DNA from: Alphaproteobacteria bacterium
Lineage (GTDB): Bacteria; Pseudomonadota; Alphaproteobacteria; CACIAM-22H2
Length of the DNA stretch: 64,000 bases
Assembly: GCA_016793165.1 (NCBI GenBank)
Contig: JAEULA010000093.1
Location: forward strand, 1-64,000
Direction: 5' to 3'
In this document: one piece after another, positions 1-8,512 of the stretch
How positions within the stretch are numbered: position 1 is the stretch's first letter
Layout: each line of letters starts with the position of its first letter
The notes under the pieces: generated by a model
Databases searched by the model: none
Seen by the model: only the letters and a program-made list of their open reading frames with translations
Told to the model about the DNA's origin: nothing
Program-made: the position numbers and the translations under genes

Positions 1-809
1 GCCAGCTCGGCGAGGACCACGCCCTCGAGCGTCTGGTCGTCCTCGGCGAGGATGAAGTTGCCGAGCTGCCGGCGCACCGCGGCCTGGACCGGCGCCAGCT
101 TGCGCTCGATGTCGGCGTCGTCGCGGCCGCGGATGGTGATCTTGGTCTCGAGCTGCGGGTAGTGAGCGCGGAAGCCGAGCTTCACGCCGCCCTCCGGCAC
201 CAGGTCCTCGACGCCGGCGAGCAGCTGGTCTGCATGCGACTCGCCGATGCCGTAGGAATGGAAGCGCTTGAGCCGGATGACGCCCGGCGCGCCGCTGCGC
301 GCGAGCAGCCGCGGGATGATCTGCTCCTCGAGCATGCGCTTGAGCTCGCGCGGGACGCCCGGCGTGAAGAAGAACCTGGCCTTGCCGATGTCGAGCGCGA
401 AGCCGCAGGCGGTGCCGACGGGATTGTCGAGCATCTCGGAGCCGACGGGGAGCATCGCCTGCTTGCGGTTGTTGGCCGGCATCACGCGCCCGCGCCGCGT
501 GAAGAACTCCTCCATGCGCCTGAGCCAGTCTTCGTCGAGCGCAAGCTCGACGCCGGCGGCCTTCGCCGCGATCTCCTGCGAAAGGTCGTCGACCGTGGGG
601 CCGAGGCCGCCGTTGACGATCACCGCGTCCGCGCGCGCGGCGGCGAGCCGGAACGCCTCGAGGAGCCGCTCGCGGTCGTCGCCGACCGTGGTGCCCCAGA
701 TGACCGTGAGGCCGACGTCCTCGAGCCGCTGGCTCATGTAGCTGAAGTTGCTGTTGACGATCTTGCCCGTGAGGACCTCGTCGCCGGTGCAGATGATCTC
801 GATGCGCAT
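1..809 (-). CDS. cinA: CinA-like competence/damage-inducible protein, MoaB-type domain (3' end outside window)
   Basis: The gene starts at an ATG at 809 and runs off the left edge, so only the first 269 residues are visible. The N-terminus reads MRIEIICTGDEVLTGKIVNS, which is the opening of the CinA/MoaB-like molybdopterin-binding domain. Further on are a NGGLGPTVDD motif and TPGVPRELKRM, both characteristic of CinA. CinA proteins are linked to pyridine-nucleotide salvage (nicotinamide-nucleotide amidase in the C-terminal domain of full-length members) and historically to competence; many also have ADP-ribose pyrophosphatase activity in this N-terminal domain. Whether the C-terminal amidase domain is present cannot be seen. 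It is divergent from the enolase-superfamily gene at 944, with 134 bp between them that should hold both promoters. Confidence 0.88.
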   Translation of the reverse strand, partial: MRIEIICTGDEVLTGKIVNSNFSYMSQRLEDVGLTVIWGTTVGDDRERLLEAFRLAAARADAVIVNGGLGPTVDDLSQEIAAKAAGVELALDEDWLRRMEEFFTRRGRVMPANNRKQAMLPVGSEMLDNPVGTACGFALDIGKARFFFTPGVPRELKRMLEEQIIPRLLARSGAPGVIRLKRFHSYGIGESHADQLLAGVEDLVPEGGVKLGFRAHYPQLETKITIRGRDDADIERKLAPVQAAVRRQLGNFILAEDDQTLEGVVLAEL

Positions 810-943
810 GGATCGACCCTGGTGGAATCGCGGCCGCACCCTACAGGTCCGCCGCGGCGAAGGCGACCGCGCGTTCGGCCTGTCGGGCGGCGGGGTCGCG
901 CGTTTATCCTGCCGCTCCGCGACGTCGCGTTCGGGAGGGGACG

Positions 944-2146
944 ATGAAGGTGAAGGCGATCGAGCTGCTGGCCTGCGATGCGGGCTGGCGCAACTACCAC
1001 TTCGTGAAGATCACGACCGACGGCGACGTCGTCGGCTGGAGCGAGTACGACGAGGGCTTCGGCTCGCCCGGCGTCGGCCAGGTGATCCAGCGCCTCGCCG
1101 AGCGCGTCGTCGGCCAGTCGGTCTTCGCGCACGAGCGCATCTTCAACGAGCTCACCTGCATGACGCGCCCGGCGACCGGCGGCGTGGTCGCCGAGGGGCT
1201 CGGCGCGATCGAGAACGCGCTGCTCGACGCCAAGGCGAAGGCGCTCGGCGTGCCTTGCTACGAGCTGCTCGGCGGCAAGGTCCGCGACCGCATCCCGGTC
1301 TACTGGTCGCACTGCGCCACCTGGCGCATCAACCACCCGACCTTCTACCCGCCCGCGATCACGACGCTCGACGGCGTCAAGGCCATGGGCCGCGAGGTGC
1401 GCGAGAAGGGTTACAAGGCGCTCAAGACCAACATCTTCGTGCCGCAGCAGGACGGCAAGCTGCGCGGCTGGCGCCCCGGCTTCGGCGTGCCGTTCCAGCC
1501 CGCGCTCAATGTCGACCGGCACGTGCTGCGCGCGCTGCGCGCGCATCTCGAGGCGTTCCGCGACGGCGCGGGGCCGGACGTCGACATCCTGCTCGACCTG
1601 AACTTCAACGCGAAGACCGAGGGCTATCTCGAGATCCTGCGCACAATCGCCGACCTCGACATCTTCTGGGTCGAGATCGACACGTTCAATCCCGACGCGC
1701 TCGGCTACATCCGCAGCCACAGCCCGCACCCGATCAGCTCGTGCGAGACGCTGCTCGGCCTGCGCGAGTTCCTGCCCTACTTCCGCGCCCAGGCGATGGA
1801 CGTCGCGATCATCGACGTGGTGTGGAACGGCGCCTGGCAGTCGATGAAGATCGCGGCCTGCGCCGAGGCGCACGAGGTCAACGTCGCGCCGCACAACTTC
1901 TACGGCCACCTCTGCACGATGATGAACGCGCATTTCTCGGCCGCGGTGCCGAACCTGCGCATCATGGAGACCGACATCGACCGGCTGGCTTGGGACCACG
2001 AGCTGTTCACCCACGTGCCCGTGTTCGAAAACGGCGAGCTCGTCATGCCCGACCGTCCCGGCTGGGGCACCGAGCCCAACGAGGCCGCGGTGCGCGCCCG
2101 CCCGCCGCGCGGCACCGCCGGCCTGCTCGGCTACAAGGACAAGTAG
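944..2146 (+). CDS. Mandelate racemase/muconate lactonizing enzyme family (enolase superfamily) sugar-acid dehydratase-like protein
   Basis: 400 residues. The start is fixed by a strong GGGAGGGG ribosome-binding site at 933-938 region, 5 bases upstream. The fold is that of enolase-superfamily enzymes, which abstract the proton alpha to a carboxylate using Mg2+. Probable metal ligands are D218 (LLDLNFN), E244 (WVEID) and E268 (SCETLLG); H317 in APHNFYGH is the likely general base or acid. The usual Lys-x-Lys pair after the second strand is not intact: the sequence reads YKALKTN. That argues against a classical muconate cycloisomerase or mandelate racemase and is more like acid-sugar dehydratases of the superfamily. 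The substrate cannot be deduced. No operon partner is evident; it is convergent with the kinase gene, 40 bp away. Confidence 0.9.
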   Translation: MKVKAIELLACDAGWRNYHFVKITTDGDVVGWSEYDEGFGSPGVGQVIQRLAERVVGQSVFAHERIFNELTCMTRPATGGVVAEGLGAIENALLDAKAKALGVPCYELLGGKVRDRIPVYWSHCATWRINHPTFYPPAITTLDGVKAMGREVREKGYKALKTNIFVPQQDGKLRGWRPGFGVPFQPALNVDRHVLRALRAHLEAFRDGAGPDVDILLDLNFNAKTEGYLEILRTIADLDIFWVEIDTFNPDALGYIRSHSPHPISSCETLLGLREFLPYFRAQAMDVAIIDVVWNGAWQSMKIAACAEAHEVNVAPHNFYGHLCTMMNAHFSAAVPNLRIMETDIDRLAWDHELFTHVPVFENGELVMPDRPGWGTEPNEAAVRARPPRGTAGLLGYKDK

Positions 2147-2186
2147 GGCCGCGCGCGTCCGGGGCCGCGGCCGGGGCCCGCGATCG

Positions 2187-3596
2187 TTACGCCTCGGCCG
2201 CGTAGCTGCGGTTGCGCACCACGGTGACGGTGCAGGGCGCCTGGGCGGCGACCTCGCCCGAGACGCTGCCGAGCAGGCGGCGCGCCGTCGAATTGGCGCG
2301 GGCACCCATCACGACGTGGTCGACACGGTTGGCGCGCGCGTACTCCAGGATCGCGCCGGCCGGATCGACCGCCTCGAGCACGTGGAAGCTTGCCTGGCCC
2401 TCGGCGAGGCGCAGCGGCTCGGCCCAGTGGCGCAGCTCGACGAGGCGCTGCAAGTGCTTGTTGTGGCCCTGCGCGTCCAGCGTCGTGTCCAGCGCGATGC
2501 GGTTGAGCTTGAGCACGTTGAGGCAGGCGACGCGCGCGTCCGGGCTGGTGTCGAGCACGCGCAGCACCGTCGAGCGCAATGCGTTCGCCAGCTCGGCCGA
2601 GCCCTCGGCGAGATCGATCGCCACCGCCACGATCGGCGCGGCCGCGATCGCCTGCGCGGCGGCCGGCCGGCGCAACGGCGCCACCGGTTCGCGCGCGAAC
2701 CGGCGGCGCATCACCGTCATGAAGCCGTCCTGATGCGCCTTCTCGGCGCGCGCGGTCAGCACGATCTGGTCGGGATGCCGCAGCTCGAAGGCGAGCTGGG
2801 CCGCCGTGGGATGGCGAAGCGCCGGATCGACCTCGAGGCAGCGCAGCACGATCTCCTGGAACCACGCCGGCAGCTCGGGCCGGCGCCGGCGCGGCGGCAC
2901 GGGATCGCGCCACAGCCGCCGCTTGAGCCCCTTGAGCCGCTGCGGGTCGCCGAAGGGGCGCTCGCCGGTGGCGAAGAAGTACATCAGCGAGCCCAGCGCG
3001 AAGAGATCGCTGCGCGGCTCGCTGCGCATGCCCATCACCTGCTCGGGCGCCATGTAGGGCGCGGTGCCGTAGGGCAGGCGGAACTCCTCCTGCATGAGGT
3101 CGGGCAGCTGGTCGTGATGCGCGAGGCCGAAGTCGATCAGCACCGCCTCGCCGCTCGGCCGGAACATGACGTTCGACGGCTTCACGTCGAGATGCACGAC
3201 GTGCTGGCGATGCAGCGCGTCGAGCGCGTCGGCGATCGCCGCCCCGTAGCCCGCGACCTGCTCGGCCGGCAGCGGCAGCTTCTCCAGCTGCGCGTAGAGC
3301 GAGGGCGCCGGCAGCCGCTCCATCACGATGTAGGGCATCGTCGCGAAGTCGCCGGCGGCGAGGAAGCGCGGCACGTGCGGGCCGCTCAGCCGCGGCATGA
3401 TCATCTGCTCCATTTCGAAGCTGACGATCGCGGCCGGGTCCTCGCCTTCGAGCAGGCGCGGCGTCTTCATCAGCAGCGTGCCGGACTCGCCGGCGCGCGT
3501 CACCTCGTAGAGCATCGCCATGCCGCCGGCGTGGATCATGCGGCCGATCGTGAAGCCGTCGAGCTCGGCGCCCTCGGCCAGACGGGGTCTTGCCAT
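2187..3596 (-). CDS. Ser/Thr protein kinase fused to a universal stress protein (UspA) domain
   Basis: 469 residues from an ATG at 3596, five bases after the stop of the phosphoesterase gene, so probably translationally coupled to it; the open frame extends further upstream but only across that gene. Residues about 15-270 form a Hanks-type kinase: glycine-rich loop IHAGGMAMLY (21-30), ATP-binding K44, catalytic loop HLDVKPSN with D137 (HLD replaces the usual HRD), DFG aspartate D155, and an APYMAPEQ activation-segment motif. Residues about 330-469 are a UspA domain ending in GARANSTARRLLGSVSGEV, the ATP-binding G-x2-G-x9-G signature of Usp proteins. The family role is phosphorylation-based stress signalling; substrates are unknown. 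No membrane segment is seen, so it should be cytoplasmic. Confidence 0.9.
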   Translation of the reverse strand: MARPRLAEGAELDGFTIGRMIHAGGMAMLYEVTRAGESGTLLMKTPRLLEGEDPAAIVSFEMEQMIMPRLSGPHVPRFLAAGDFATMPYIVMERLPAPSLYAQLEKLPLPAEQVAGYGAAIADALDALHRQHVVHLDVKPSNVMFRPSGEAVLIDFGLAHHDQLPDLMQEEFRLPYGTAPYMAPEQVMGMRSEPRSDLFALGSLMYFFATGERPFGDPQRLKGLKRRLWRDPVPPRRRRPELPAWFQEIVLRCLEVDPALRHPTAAQLAFELRHPDQIVLTARAEKAHQDGFMTVMRRRFAREPVAPLRRPAAAQAIAAAPIVAVAIDLAEGSAELANALRSTVLRVLDTSPDARVACLNVLKLNRIALDTTLDAQGHNKHLQRLVELRHWAEPLRLAEGQASFHVLEAVDPAGAILEYARANRVDHVVMGARANSTARRLLGSVSGEVAAQAPCTVTVVRNRSYAAEA

Positions 3597-3601
3597 CGTC
3601 G

Positions 3602-4327
3602 TCAGCGTCCCGCGAAGAGGCGCGCCGCGAGCGACTCCGGCAGCCCGGCGGCGCGGATGCGCGCGGCCGCGGCCTCGATGTCGTAGGGCACGCGGTGGAA
3701 GGTGAGCTCGGCCCGCGCGACGTCGAGCATCGCGTAGGACGCGGCGGGATCGCGATCGCGCGGCTGGCCCACCGAGCCCAGCACTGCGAGCCATCGGCGC
3801 TGGCGCAGCAGCGGCACGGCCACGCCGCCGGTCGGCCGGAAGCTCGTCACCTTGTTCGTCGCGGTGAGGCCGTAGACCGCCGGGACGTGCACGTGGCCGA
3901 CGACGGTGACGGCGGCCTGCGTCGCGCCGAGGCTGCGCCAGGCGTCCGCCGCATCCTCGACATAGCGCCAGCGCTCCGGCGCCGAGCCCTCGCCGTGGAC
4001 GTAGAGCCGGCCGTCCTCCTCGACGGTCATCGGCAGCCGGGCGAGGAACTCGCGTGCCGGCGCCCCGAGCTGCGCACGGGTCCAGTCGATCGCCGCGGCG
4101 GCACTGTCGTTCATGTGGTTGGTGCCGTCCGCGATCGCCGCATCGTGGTTGCCGCGCAGCGCGATCGCGCCGCGCTCGACCATCGCCATCAGCGTCTCGA
4201 CCACCCAGCCGGGGTCGCCGCCATAACCGACATAGTCGCCGAGGAAGACGAAACGGTCGGGCGCGAGCGCCTGGGCATGCGCGAGGCAGGCCGTGAAGGC
4301 CTCGCGGTTGGCATGGATGTCGGACAT
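3602..4327 (-). CDS. Calcineurin-like metallophosphoesterase
   Basis: 241 residues counting from the ATG at 4327. Metal-binding motifs of the calcineurin-like superfamily are in order: D3-x-H5 (SDIHAN), G30-D31 (LGDYVGYG), G-N60-H61-D62, and GHVH near residue 170. Relatives include YfcE-type phosphodiesterases and bis(5'-nucleosyl)tetraphosphatases; the substrate is unknown. Family members usually start five residues earlier (M-R-I-A-L-x-SDIH). Here that position (4342-4340) is ATC, preceded six bases upstream by AGGGAG at 4354-4349, so a near-cognate ATC start is possible; the ATG used here lacks a well-placed ribosome-binding site. Its stop lies five bases before the kinase-Usp start, suggesting a phosphatase-kinase operon. 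The upstream 176 bp is shared with the divergent flavoprotein gene. Confidence 0.85.
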   Translation of the reverse strand: MSDIHANREAFTACLAHAQALAPDRFVFLGDYVGYGGDPGWVVETLMAMVERGAIALRGNHDAAIADGTNHMNDSAAAAIDWTRAQLGAPAREFLARLPMTVEEDGRLYVHGEGSAPERWRYVEDAADAWRSLGATQAAVTVVGHVHVPAVYGLTATNKVTSFRPTGGVAVPLLRQRRWLAVLGSVGQPRDRDPAASYAMLDVARAELTFHRVPYDIEAAAARIRAAGLPESLAARLFAGR

Positions 4328-4503
4328 CAGCGCGATGCGGATCGCGGCCTCCCTGGCGGCCGATCGTCGCGTGGCGCCGGCGCGGCCGGGACTCTGCCGG
4401 TTATGCTCGTCGCCCCAAGTGGGCAGATCGTCACAGGCCGCCGGCGCGGGGGCGACATTTCCGTCGACGCCGACCCTGGCGATGGCCCACAAGTCGCCCC
4501 GCC

Positions 4504-5733
4504 ATGACCCCGCCCCATCCCGTCGTCGCCGTGATCGGCGCCGGTCCCGCCGGCCTGATCGCGGCCGAGCGCCTCGCCGGCGCCGGAATCGCGGTGGCGC
4601 TCTACGACCGCATGCCCGGCATCGGCCGCAAGTTCCTCATGGCCGGGCGCGGCGGCCTCAATCTCACGCACAGCGAGCCGGGCGAGCGCTTCATCGAGCG
4701 CTACGGCGCGGCGCGCGACTGGCTGGCGCCGACGATCGCCGCCTTCGACGCCGCCGCGGTGCGGGCGTGGTGCGAGGGGCTCGGCCAGCCGACCTTCGTC
4801 GGCTCGAGCGGCCGCGTGTTCCCGACCGCACTCAAGGCCTCGCCGCTGCTGCGCGCGTGGCGCGCCCGGCTCGTCGAGCGCGGCGTCGTCTTCGCGCTTC
4901 GCCACGAGTGGCAGGGCTGGCGCGAGGACGGCGCGCTGCGATTCGTCCGCGCCGACGGCTCCGAGCATGCCGTGACGCCGACCGCGACGCTGCTCGCCCT
5001 CGGCGGCGCGAGCTGGCCGCGCCTCGGCGCCGACGGCGGCTGGGTCGGCCTGCTGCGCGAACGCGGAGTCGCGATCGCGCCGTTGCGTCCGGCGAATTGC
5101 GGCCTGCACGTGGGCTGGTCGGACTACATCCGCGCACGCTTCGCCGGCACGCCGCTCAAGCGCATCGCCCTGTCCTTCGACGGCCGGAGCGTGCGCGGCG
5201 AGGCCGTGCTGACCCAGGCCGGCCTCGAGGGCGGCGCGGTCTACGCGCTCGCCGGCCATGTGCGCGATGCGCTGGATGCCGGACGGCCGGCGGCGCTGAT
5301 CCTCGATCTGCGCCCGGACCTGTCGCTCGCCGAGCTCAGCGGCCGCCTGTCGATGCCGCGCAGCCGCCAATCGCTGCCGACGTTCCTGCGCAAGGCGGCC
5401 GCGCTGCCGCCCGTCGCCATCGCCTTGCTGCACGAAGCGGTTCCGCACGCTCTCGATGCCGGCATTCCCGCCCTGGCCGCGGCGATCAAGGCCGTGCCGC
5501 TCGTGGTGACGGGCGTGGCGGGACTCGAGCGCGCCATTTCCACCGCCGGCGGCATCGAGCGCGCGGCGCTCGACGACGCGTTCATGCTGAAGGCGCTGCC
5601 CGGCGTCTTCGCCGCCGGGGAGATGCTCGACTGGGAGGCGCCGACCGGCGGCTATCTGCTGCAGGCCTGTCTCGCCACCGGCGTCGCCGCCGCGCAAGGC
5701 ATCAGGCGCCGGCTCGGCCTCCCCGCCGCTTGA
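4504..5733 (+). CDS. BaiN/RdsA-family NAD(P)/FAD-dependent oxidoreductase (TIGR03862-like flavoprotein)
   Basis: 409 residues. The N-terminus holds a Rossmann FAD-binding motif VIGAGPAGLIAAERL (residues about 10-24), followed by the family-specific stretch GRKFLMAGRGGLNLTHSEP. The C-terminus has the second FAD-contact region GVFAAGEMLDWEAPTGGY. This is the HI0933/BaiN group of flavoproteins; characterised members reduce steroid or other unsaturated ketone substrates, but most have no assigned substrate. It is a cytoplasmic protein with no signal peptide. Divergent from the phosphoesterase gene; its stop is only 9 bases from the stop of the convergent PEP-CTERM-like gene. Confidence 0.9.
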   Translation: MTPPHPVVAVIGAGPAGLIAAERLAGAGIAVALYDRMPGIGRKFLMAGRGGLNLTHSEPGERFIERYGAARDWLAPTIAAFDAAAVRAWCEGLGQPTFVGSSGRVFPTALKASPLLRAWRARLVERGVVFALRHEWQGWREDGALRFVRADGSEHAVTPTATLLALGGASWPRLGADGGWVGLLRERGVAIAPLRPANCGLHVGWSDYIRARFAGTPLKRIALSFDGRSVRGEAVLTQAGLEGGAVYALAGHVRDALDAGRPAALILDLRPDLSLAELSGRLSMPRSRQSLPTFLRKAAALPPVAIALLHEAVPHALDAGIPALAAAIKAVPLVVTGVAGLERAISTAGGIERAALDDAFMLKALPGVFAAGEMLDWEAPTGGYLLQACLATGVAAAQGIRRRLGLPAA

Positions 5734-5742
5734 GGGCGCGCG

Positions 5743-6579
5743 TCAGGCGAATGCCCTTCGCCGCGCGTGCCGGCGCAGGAGCGCGAGCCCGGCGGTGCCG
5801 AGCGCGAGGATCGCCGACATGCCGGGCGCCGGAACGCCCTCCACACCCGGGGTCGGCCCGCCGCCGCCGCCCTCGCCGCCATCGCCGATCGGGATGAGGA
5901 CGCCGCCGGGTCCCAGGATGTAGCCGGGCGGCGCGTAGTAATAGGACACGGTCAGCGTCAGCACGCCGTCGATCGAGGACTCCCCGGCGAGGGGCAGGCC
6001 GTCGCCGTCCAGGACGGAGAAGATCGGATCGATCGTCACGCCGACCTCGCCGACCGGCAGCGCCAACCACGCTTCGGGCGACGGTGTCGCCAGCGACCAG
6101 CCGCCGGTCGCGAGGCTGACTCCGCCCGGCACCACGTCGACGCTGCCGCCGGCGAGATCCGCGGCCGCGTAGGTCGTGGCGACGCCGTTGTCGAAGGCGA
6201 CGCCCACGTCGAGGCCGATGCCGATCGTTCCTCCCGGGCAGCCGGTCAGGGCGCCGATCGGCAGCGTGTAGCTGCCGCTGCCGACGAGATCGAAGGTGGC
6301 GAAGCCGAAGGCGCCGAGCGACGTGTCGAATGGCGCGATCGAGACCGAGGTCGTGAACGGGCCGACGCCGGGGCCGAACGAGAAGCTGCCGCTGACGACC
6401 TGCGCCGGCACGAAGGCCGGCGGCAACGGGCCGGAGGCCGAACCGGCGACCGTGCAGGTCGCGGCCTGCGCCGCCGTCCCCGGCATCGCCCCGAGCGCCG
6501 CAACCAGGAGCGCCCCCGCCGCGATCGCCCGCCCCACGCCGATGACGCCGCGACCGGCGCCGATCCCGCTTCCCCTCAT
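5743..6579 (-). CDS. PEP-CTERM-like exported protein
   Basis: 278 residues. A signal peptide is clear (basic start, hydrophobic run GRAIAAGALLVAALG, AxA-like cleavage near AAQA). The body is Gly/Ser/Thr/Val-rich with few charges, typical of secreted beta-rich proteins, and contains a Gly-rich linker (GDGGEGGGGG). The C-terminus is VPAPGMSAILALGTAGLALLRR followed by more arginines: a VPxP motif, a hydrophobic helix and a basic tail, the three-part sorting signal of PEP-CTERM proteins, with VPAP in place of VPEP. Such proteins are processed by an exosortase, usually linked to exopolysaccharide production. No exosortase is in this window, but an exopolysaccharide locus is (36.9-54 kb). Its upstream region carries repeats described separately. 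Confidence 0.8.
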   Translation of the reverse strand: MRGSGIGAGRGVIGVGRAIAAGALLVAALGAMPGTAAQAATCTVAGSASGPLPPAFVPAQVVSGSFSFGPGVGPFTTSVSIAPFDTSLGAFGFATFDLVGSGSYTLPIGALTGCPGGTIGIGLDVGVAFDNGVATTYAAADLAGGSVDVVPGGVSLATGGWSLATPSPEAWLALPVGEVGVTIDPIFSVLDGDGLPLAGESSIDGVLTLTVSYYYAPPGYILGPGGVLIPIGDGGEGGGGGPTPGVEGVPAPGMSAILALGTAGLALLRRHARRRAFA

Positions 6580-6640
6580 CGTCGTCCCCCTCTGTCCGCG
6601 GGATGGAGGCTATTGAGCAGGCCGAAAGCAGGTCAACCTT

Positions 6641-6691
6641 GAGACGATTTTCAGGACCGTCTCTACCTCTTCTGGCAATCCCTACCTCTTC
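6641..6691 (-). promoter_or_regulatory. Probable control region of the PEP-CTERM-like gene: tandem and inverted repeats
   Basis: Two exact copies of CTACCTCTTC lie at 6663-6672 and 6682-6691, 19 bases apart from start to start (about two helical turns), in direct orientation. Next to them GAGACG (6641-6646) and CGTCTC (6658-6663) form an inverted repeat with an 11-base spacer. The block sits 60-110 bases upstream of the PEP-CTERM-like gene start. Tandem sites with this spacing are typical of dimeric regulator binding. Assignment to this gene rather than to the divergent gene at 6831 is by proximity only. Confidence 0.4.
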
Positions 6692-6830
6692 CGGAGTGCG
6701 AGGGAGTAGACGATCGATGCCGCCGGCGCGGCACGCGGCGGCGGCCGCGCCGGTTTGGCGCGGTCGATGCGCTTCGCCGTAGCATCCGGCGCCGGGTTCG
6801 CGCCGGTGACACCGGCCTGGGGAGATGCGG

Positions 6831-8501
6831 ATGAGCAGCGGCTACACGGTGGGCGATCTGGTCGCCGAGTTCCTCGCGCGCTGCGAGGTGACGACGGCCT
6901 TCGGCGTCGTCTCCGTGCACAACATCCCGATGCTGGACGCCATCGGCCGACGCAACGCGATCCGCTTCGTTCCGGCGCGTGGCGAGATGGGTGGCGCGCA
7001 CATGGCCGACGGCTACGCGCGCGCGGCAGGCAGGCTCGGCGTGGTGATCACCAGCACCGGGCCGGGGGCCGCCAACGCGGTGCCCGGCCTGGTCGAGGCG
7101 CGCTTCGCCGGGACGCCGCTGCTGCATCTCACCGGACAGACCGCGACGCGTTTCGCCGATCGTGGAACCGGCACAGTCCACGACGCGGCGGACCAGCTCG
7201 GCATGCTGCGCGCCACCTCGAAGAGCGCCTTTCGCGTCCGGCACGCGTCCGAGACGCTGGGCGTGCTGTCGCGCGCCGTCGCCGACGCGCTGACTCCGCC
7301 GACCGGACCGGCGAGCGTCGAGATCCCGATCGACATCCAGCGCCAGGCGATCGAGCGGCCCGCGGCCCTCGACGCCGTGACGCTGCCGCCGCCCGTGCCG
7401 CGCCCGCCCGCGGCCGCCGATCTCGACCGGCTCGTCGCGCGGGTCGCCGCCGCCCGGCGGCCGATGCTCTGGCTGGGACGCGGCGCGATGCATGCCGGCG
7501 CGGGCGCGCGGCGGCTGCTCGAGCTCGGCTTCGCGATGGTGACGAGCTGGGCCGGGCGCGGCGTCGTGCCCGAGGATCATCCGATGACCCTCGGCGCGCT
7601 GCACGGCAACGGCGCGCCCGAGGTCGAGGCGTTCTATGCCGGCGTCGACCTGATGATCGTCGCCGGCTCGCGGCTGCGCGGCCACGAGACGCTGGACTTC
7701 TCGCTGCGCCTGCCGGCCGCGCGCGCGCAGATCGACATCGATCCGCTCGCCGACGGCCGCACCTATTCCAACGAGCTGTTCGTCTGCGCCGACGCCGCCG
7801 CCACGCTCGACGCGCTCGCCGACCGGCTCGCGGGGAGCTTCGCGCCCGACCCCGCCTTCGCCGCCGAGTTCCAGGCGATGAAGGCCCGCGCGCAGGCCGC
7901 GTTCCGCGCGACGCTCGGCCCCTATGCCGGCTTTCCCGAGCAGCTTCGCCGCGCGATGCCGCGCGACGCGATCTGGGTGCGCGACATCACGATCTCCAAC
8001 AGCACCTGGGGCAACAAGCTGTTCCCGATCGCCGCGCCGAGCGCGAACATCTATCCGGTCGGGGCCGGGATCGGCGAAGGCCTGTCGCTGGGCATCGGCG
8101 CGGCCCTCGCGCCCGGCGGCCGAAAGGTCGTCGTGATGAGCGGGGACGGCGGGTTCTTCCTGAACGTGGGCGAGCTGTGGACCGCGGTGCAGGAGCGGCT
8201 CGACCTGACCGTCATCGTGATGAACGACCGCGGCTACGGCGTCATCCGCCACATCCAGGACGCCATCGCCGGCGGGCGGCGGCGCTTCGACGACGTGCGC
8301 GGCCCCGATCTCGAGGGCCTCGCGCGGCTCGCCGGCATCGGCTTCCATCGCGTCGACCGCGCCGACCGCTTCGGCGCGATCGCCGGCGCCGCGATCGCCG
8401 CCGGCGGCGTGACGCTCGTCGAGGTCGACATGACCGCGATCGGCGAGCATCCGCCCTATCATCCCTACGCGCCGAAGCCGGCGCCGGCCGCGCGCGCCTG
8501 A
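6831..8501 (+). CDS. Thiamine diphosphate-dependent enzyme, acetolactate synthase/benzoylformate decarboxylase-like
   Basis: 556 residues from the ATG at 6831, which has GGGGAG seven bases upstream; an in-frame ATG at 6825 is too close to that site. The three-domain layout of the ThDP enzyme family is visible: an N-terminal pyrimidine-binding domain with the cofactor-activating glutamate E52 (ARGEMGGAHMADGYAR), a central domain, and a C-terminal diphosphate-binding domain with GDG at 438-440 and N465 (the GDG-x24-N motif holding Mg2+). Family members decarboxylate or condense 2-oxoacids. The sequence does not allow a choice between acetolactate synthase-like and decarboxylase functions. The next gene, an acyl-CoA dehydrogenase, begins 12 bases later, so the two probably act in one catabolic route. 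Confidence 0.88.
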   Translation: MSSGYTVGDLVAEFLARCEVTTAFGVVSVHNIPMLDAIGRRNAIRFVPARGEMGGAHMADGYARAAGRLGVVITSTGPGAANAVPGLVEARFAGTPLLHLTGQTATRFADRGTGTVHDAADQLGMLRATSKSAFRVRHASETLGVLSRAVADALTPPTGPASVEIPIDIQRQAIERPAALDAVTLPPPVPRPPAAADLDRLVARVAAARRPMLWLGRGAMHAGAGARRLLELGFAMVTSWAGRGVVPEDHPMTLGALHGNGAPEVEAFYAGVDLMIVAGSRLRGHETLDFSLRLPAARAQIDIDPLADGRTYSNELFVCADAAATLDALADRLAGSFAPDPAFAAEFQAMKARAQAAFRATLGPYAGFPEQLRRAMPRDAIWVRDITISNSTWGNKLFPIAAPSANIYPVGAGIGEGLSLGIGAALAPGGRKVVVMSGDGGFFLNVGELWTAVQERLDLTVIVMNDRGYGVIRHIQDAIAGGRRRFDDVRGPDLEGLARLAGIGFHRVDRADRFGAIAGAAIAAGGVTLVEVDMTAIGEHPPYHPYAPKPAPAARA

Positions 8502-8512
8502 CGGGCCCGGCC

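Noticed and set aside
734..2305. 523-codon open frame on the minus strand
   Set aside because: It lies antisense to the enolase-superfamily gene, is Arg/Ala/Pro-rich with no family pattern, and results from the very high GC content, which removes stop codons from shadow frames.
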